From Chloroflexota bacterium (lineage in GTDB: Bacteria > Chloroflexota > UBA6077 > FW602-bin22 > JACQUS01): a stretch of 6,370 bases of DNA. The number at the start of each line of letters is the position of its first letter. The stretch's first letter is position 1. The notes beneath the pieces were generated by a model that had not been told where the DNA came from, ran no database searches, and saw only the letters and a program-made list of their open reading frames with translations. Below, in pieces: positions 4,603-6,370 of the stretch. Position numbers and translations under genes: made by a program. The stretch spans positions 1 to 6,370 of the forward strand of contig JACQUS010000313.1 of NCBI GenBank assembly GCA_016210125.1. The letters are read 5' to 3'.

Positions 4603-5706
4603 GTGGACACGATCCACGTGCCGCCGGAGCTGGCCGAGCGCGTCGCCGTGCCCGATACGCTCGAAGCCGCGTACGAGCGCTTCTACGACGAGGGCTGGAC
4701 CGACGGGCTGCCGATCGTCCCGCCGACCGAGGAGCGCGTCGCGCGGATGCTGGCCTGCACCGACCTCGACGCGGCACACGCGCTCGGCGCGATGCCGCCA
4801 CGCTGGGGCCAGGCGACGATCGCCAAGCTGGCGGTCAACGCGGTCATGGCCGGCTGCAGGCCGGAGTACTTCCCGGTCGTGGTCACGGCGGTCCGCGCGA
4901 TGCTGGAGCGGCGCTTCAACCTCTACGGCATCCAGGGTACCACGAATCCGGCGACGCCGATCGTGATCCTCAACGGGCCTGTCGCCCGCGAGCTGGACGT
5001 GAACGCCGGCGGCAACCTCTTTGGGCCGGGCTGGCGGGCCAATGCCACCATCGGCCGCGCCATCCGGCTTATCATGACCACGATCGGCGGTGGCATCCCC
5101 CAGCAGGGCGATAAATCCACGCTCGGCAGCCCGGCCAAGTACACCTGCTGCTTCGCCGAAAACGAGGAGCAGAGCCCCTGGGAGCCGCTGCACGTCGAGC
5201 GCGGCTTCGCCGCCGAGACGAGCACGGTCACGGTCTTCGGCGGGGCCGCGCCCGTGAACATCATCGAGAAGAGCAAGACGGCCGCCGAGATGCTGCGCAC
5301 CCTGGCCCAGGCGATGGCCGCCGTAGGCTCCAACAACATGTTCATGAGCCACGAGGCCATGCTGGTCCTAGGCCCGGAGCACGCGGCCATCGCCGCGCGC
5401 GAGGGCCTGAGCAAGCACGACGTGCGCCGGCTGCTCTTCGAGCACGCGCGCATCCCCGTCGAGCAGATCACCAAGGGCAACGCGGACATCCTGGCCGCCT
5501 GGCGCGCCCCTCTGATCGACGACCGCGAGGGTCGGAAGACGCTGCGCATCGTCGAGCGGCCCGAGGATATCGTCGTCGTGGTCGCCGGCGGGGCCGGCAA
5601 TCACTCGGCCTCGGTGCCGGGCTGGTATACGCGCTCGGTGACCCTGCCAATCACGCGCGCAGACGGCACGCCCGTGCGTGCGATCGCCGAGCTGTGGCGC
5701 ACCTAG
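4603..5706 (+). CDS. Conserved protein of unknown function, operon partner of UGSC selenoproteins
   Basis: A 367-aa soluble protein with no signal peptide or clear membrane helix. I do not recognise a named family. Distinct, conserved-looking blocks are YERFYDEGWTDGLPIVPPTEERV (24-46), NAVMAGCRPEYFPVVVTAV (79-97), GIQGTTNPATPIVILNGP (109-126), NAGGNLFGPGWRANATIGRAIRL (134-156), KYTCCFAENEEQSPWEPLHVERGF (179-202), NNMFMSHEAMLVLGPEHA (244-261) and VVVVAGGAGNHS (324-335). Cys85, the adjacent Cys182-Cys183, and His250 are candidates for catalysis, metal binding or thiol/selenol exchange. The GTG at 4603 is preferred (CGAGG seven bases upstream, 16 bases after the selenoprotein stop). GTG 4573 and 4498 would overlap the selenoprotein gene and add Arg/Pro-rich sequence unlike the rest. 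It lies between two UGSC genes, so a joint complex or pathway is likely but unproven. Confidence 0.85.
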   Translation: MDTIHVPPELAERVAVPDTLEAAYERFYDEGWTDGLPIVPPTEERVARMLACTDLDAAHALGAMPPRWGQATIAKLAVNAVMAGCRPEYFPVVVTAVRAMLERRFNLYGIQGTTNPATPIVILNGPVARELDVNAGGNLFGPGWRANATIGRAIRLIMTTIGGGIPQQGDKSTLGSPAKYTCCFAENEEQSPWEPLHVERGFAAETSTVTVFGGAAPVNIIEKSKTAAEMLRTLAQAMAAVGSNNMFMSHEAMLVLGPEHAAIAAREGLSKHDVRRLLFEHARIPVEQITKGNADILAAWRAPLIDDREGRKTLRIVERPEDIVVVVAGGAGNHSASVPGWYTRSVTLPITRADGTPVRAIAELWRT

Positions 5707-5776
5707 CACCGCTTTCCGGCCGGCATGCCATCGTCGGCGGCGAAGACAAGCGTGGCCCCTTCTGGGCGCTCAGGAG

Positions 5777-5816
5777 GGTCGGCCCCTGCTGGGCGAGCTC
5801 GCCACTAGGCCCGACC
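5777..5816. repeat. Nested inverted repeat with palindrome GGCGAGCTCGCC
   Basis: GGTCGGCCC (5777-5785) pairs with GGCCCGACC (5808-5816) with one C-C mismatch, enclosing the perfect 12-bp palindrome at 5792-5803. It lies 70 bases after the stop of the 367-aa gene. No T-tract follows, so a Rho-independent terminator is not supported; it may act as an mRNA 3'-end hairpin or an operator. Confidence 0.4.
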
Positions 5817-5875
5817 GGGGCATCGCTGGGCGAGGACGAGCATCGGCCTGGCCGGCGCTGCCGTCTGCCTGTTGT

Positions 5876-5901
5876 CCCCCTCTCAGCGAGCGGAGAGGGG
5901 G
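5876..5901. repeat. Perfect 9-bp inverted repeat CCCCCTCTC/GAGAGGGGG
   Basis: The arms 5876-5884 and 5893-5901 flank an 8-nt loop AGCGAGCG. The hairpin would be very stable, but no T-run follows on the plus strand. It could be an interspersed repeat of the host genome or a transcription pause/termination hairpin separating the two selenoprotein transcripts. Confidence 0.45.
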
Positions 5902-5994
5902 AAGGGGGCAAGGCGAAGAGGTGCGCGATCGGGCAAGCCGGGCGAACGCGCTATTCTTCAACCGGAACAGTGGGACGACGACAGGATGGCCAGC

Positions 5995-6000
5995 GGAGGT
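5995..6000 (+). promoter_or_regulatory. Shine-Dalgarno GGAGGT of the second selenoprotein
   Basis: GGAGGT lies six bases before ATG 6007, ideal spacing. It favours this start over the in-frame ATG at 5986, which has only a poorly spaced AGG. Confidence 0.8.
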
Positions 6001-6006
6001 GCAGCG

Positions 6007-6370
6007 ATGATCGACGTGCGGACGGTGGCGGTCGTCAACCCGATGGCCGAGGACGTGGTCGAGCGCTCGCCGCTGGCGCCGCGACTACGGACCCTCGCGG
6101 GCGCGCGCGTCGGGCTGATCGACAACTCGAAGCGCAACTCTGGCCCGTTCCTCCGGGCGCTCGACGCGCTTCTGCGGGAGCGCCACGGGGTCGCCGCGTG
6201 TGAGCACTACCGCAAAAGCAACCAGAGCGTGCCGGCGTCGCCCGACGTGCTCCAGGCCCTCGCCGCGTCGTGCGACGCCGTGGTCCACGCGGTGGCCGAT
6301 TGAGGCTCCTGCGTCACGTGGGGTCTCCACGACAGCATCGACATCGAGCGGCGAGGCCGGCCGGCGGTGA
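6007..6370 (+). CDS. Second UGSC-family selenoprotein, in-frame TGA (Sec99) at 6301-6303, C-terminus beyond window
   Basis: A divergent paralogue of the gene at 4002. Its N-terminal half aligns without gaps in the core: APRLRTLAGARVGLIDNSK (25-43), then FLRALDALLRERHGVAA, and CDAVVHAVAD just before the TGA. Reading TGA 6301-6303 as Sec gives Sec99-Gly-Ser-Cys102, followed by VTWGLHDSIDIERRGRPAV up to the window edge. Over the 22 residues after the Sec, 12 are identical to the first gene (G, S, C, W, H, D, S, E, R, G, P, V), so coding continues past the TGA. About 70 further residues are expected beyond the window. Start at ATG 6007 is set by GGAGGT. It is in the same direction as the first UGSC operon but separated by 300 bases with hairpins, so it may have its own promoter. 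Function is presumed redox; substrate unknown. A caller using TGA as stop would end it at residue 98. Confidence 0.9.
6313..6333 (+). promoter_or_regulatory. Bacterial SECIS-like hairpin in the second selenoprotein gene
   Basis: CGTGG (6317-6321) and CCACG (6327-6331) form a stem with loop GGTCT starting 18 bases after the TGA, exactly the spacing in the first gene. GT/AC (6313-6314/6332-6333) add two pairs beyond a CA bulge. The loop GGTCT resembles the GGUCU apical sequence of the E. coli fdhF SECIS. The stem core is identical to that of the first gene. Confidence 0.8.

Larger units (their letters stand above)
5707..6006. other. Intergenic region between the 367-aa gene and the second selenoprotein
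   Basis: Three hundred bases without a supported gene. It holds two inverted repeats (5777-5816 and 5876-5901, listed separately) and an AT-richer TATTCT at 5952-5957 that could be a -10 box, without a recognisable -35. The open frame from 5872 into the selenoprotein runs through the hairpin and reads as low-complexity Arg/Gly sequence, so it is not treated as coding. Confidence 0.6.

Noticed and set aside
4510..5352. Minus-strand open frame of 280 codons within the 367-aa gene
   Set aside because: Shadow frame caused by high GC content. The plus-strand frame has coherent motifs, operon spacing and a start with SD.
5872..6006. N-terminal extension of the second selenoprotein to 5872
   Set aside because: It would translate through the 9-bp hairpin into low-complexity basic sequence. 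ATG 6007 has an ideal GGAGGT, and similarity to the first UGSC protein begins only after it.

Overview
The window is a GC-rich bacterial segment of densely packed genes with Shine-Dalgarno sequences and GTG/TTG as well as ATG starts. Its composition and gene families would suit a high-GC lineage such as Chloroflexota or Actinomycetota, but no phylogenetic marker in the window settles this. No transposase, integrase, CRISPR array or phage gene was seen.

Left part (1-2850). A CaiB/BaiF-type (family III) CoA-transferase, missing its N-terminus at the window edge, runs rightward to 1112. It is followed by a tRNA-Lys(UUU) gene (1263-1336). Converging on the tRNA is a leftward class-III PLP-dependent aminotransferase (2699 to 1365) with a good sigma70-type promoter and a leader of about 75 nt that contains two competing hairpins.

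Middle (2700-3095). The nearly 400-bp gap between the aminotransferase and a rightward metallo-beta-lactamase-fold hydrolase (3096-3947) is full of structure: back-to-back promoter-like sequences, an imperfect long-range stem enclosing a perfect 9-bp hairpin, a strong intrinsic-terminator hairpin with a T-tract, and a G-rich run. It looks like a structured leader/attenuator or a small RNA, but I do not recognise a known class.

Right part (3952-6370), the main point of interest. A near-consensus promoter (TTGACA-N16-TACAAT) and a perfect SD lead into a gene read through an in-frame TGA. It encodes a UGSC-type selenoprotein (194 aa, Sec98-Gly-Ser-Cys101). Sixteen bases downstream lies a 367-aa conserved protein of unknown function. 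About 300 bp later a second, divergent UGSC selenoprotein begins (Sec99) and runs off the window. In both genes the TGA is followed by G-S-C and by the same conserved protein sequence, and both carry a 5-bp CGTGG/CCACG hairpin with a 5-base loop starting 18 bases after the TGA, as expected for a bacterial SECIS element. A gene caller treating TGA only as stop would split the first gene into two fragments and truncate the second. The Sec - large protein - Sec layout suggests a redox system in which two selenoproteins work with the 367-aa protein. That functional link is inference. The Sec machinery (SelA, SelB, SelD, tRNA-Sec) is not in the window.
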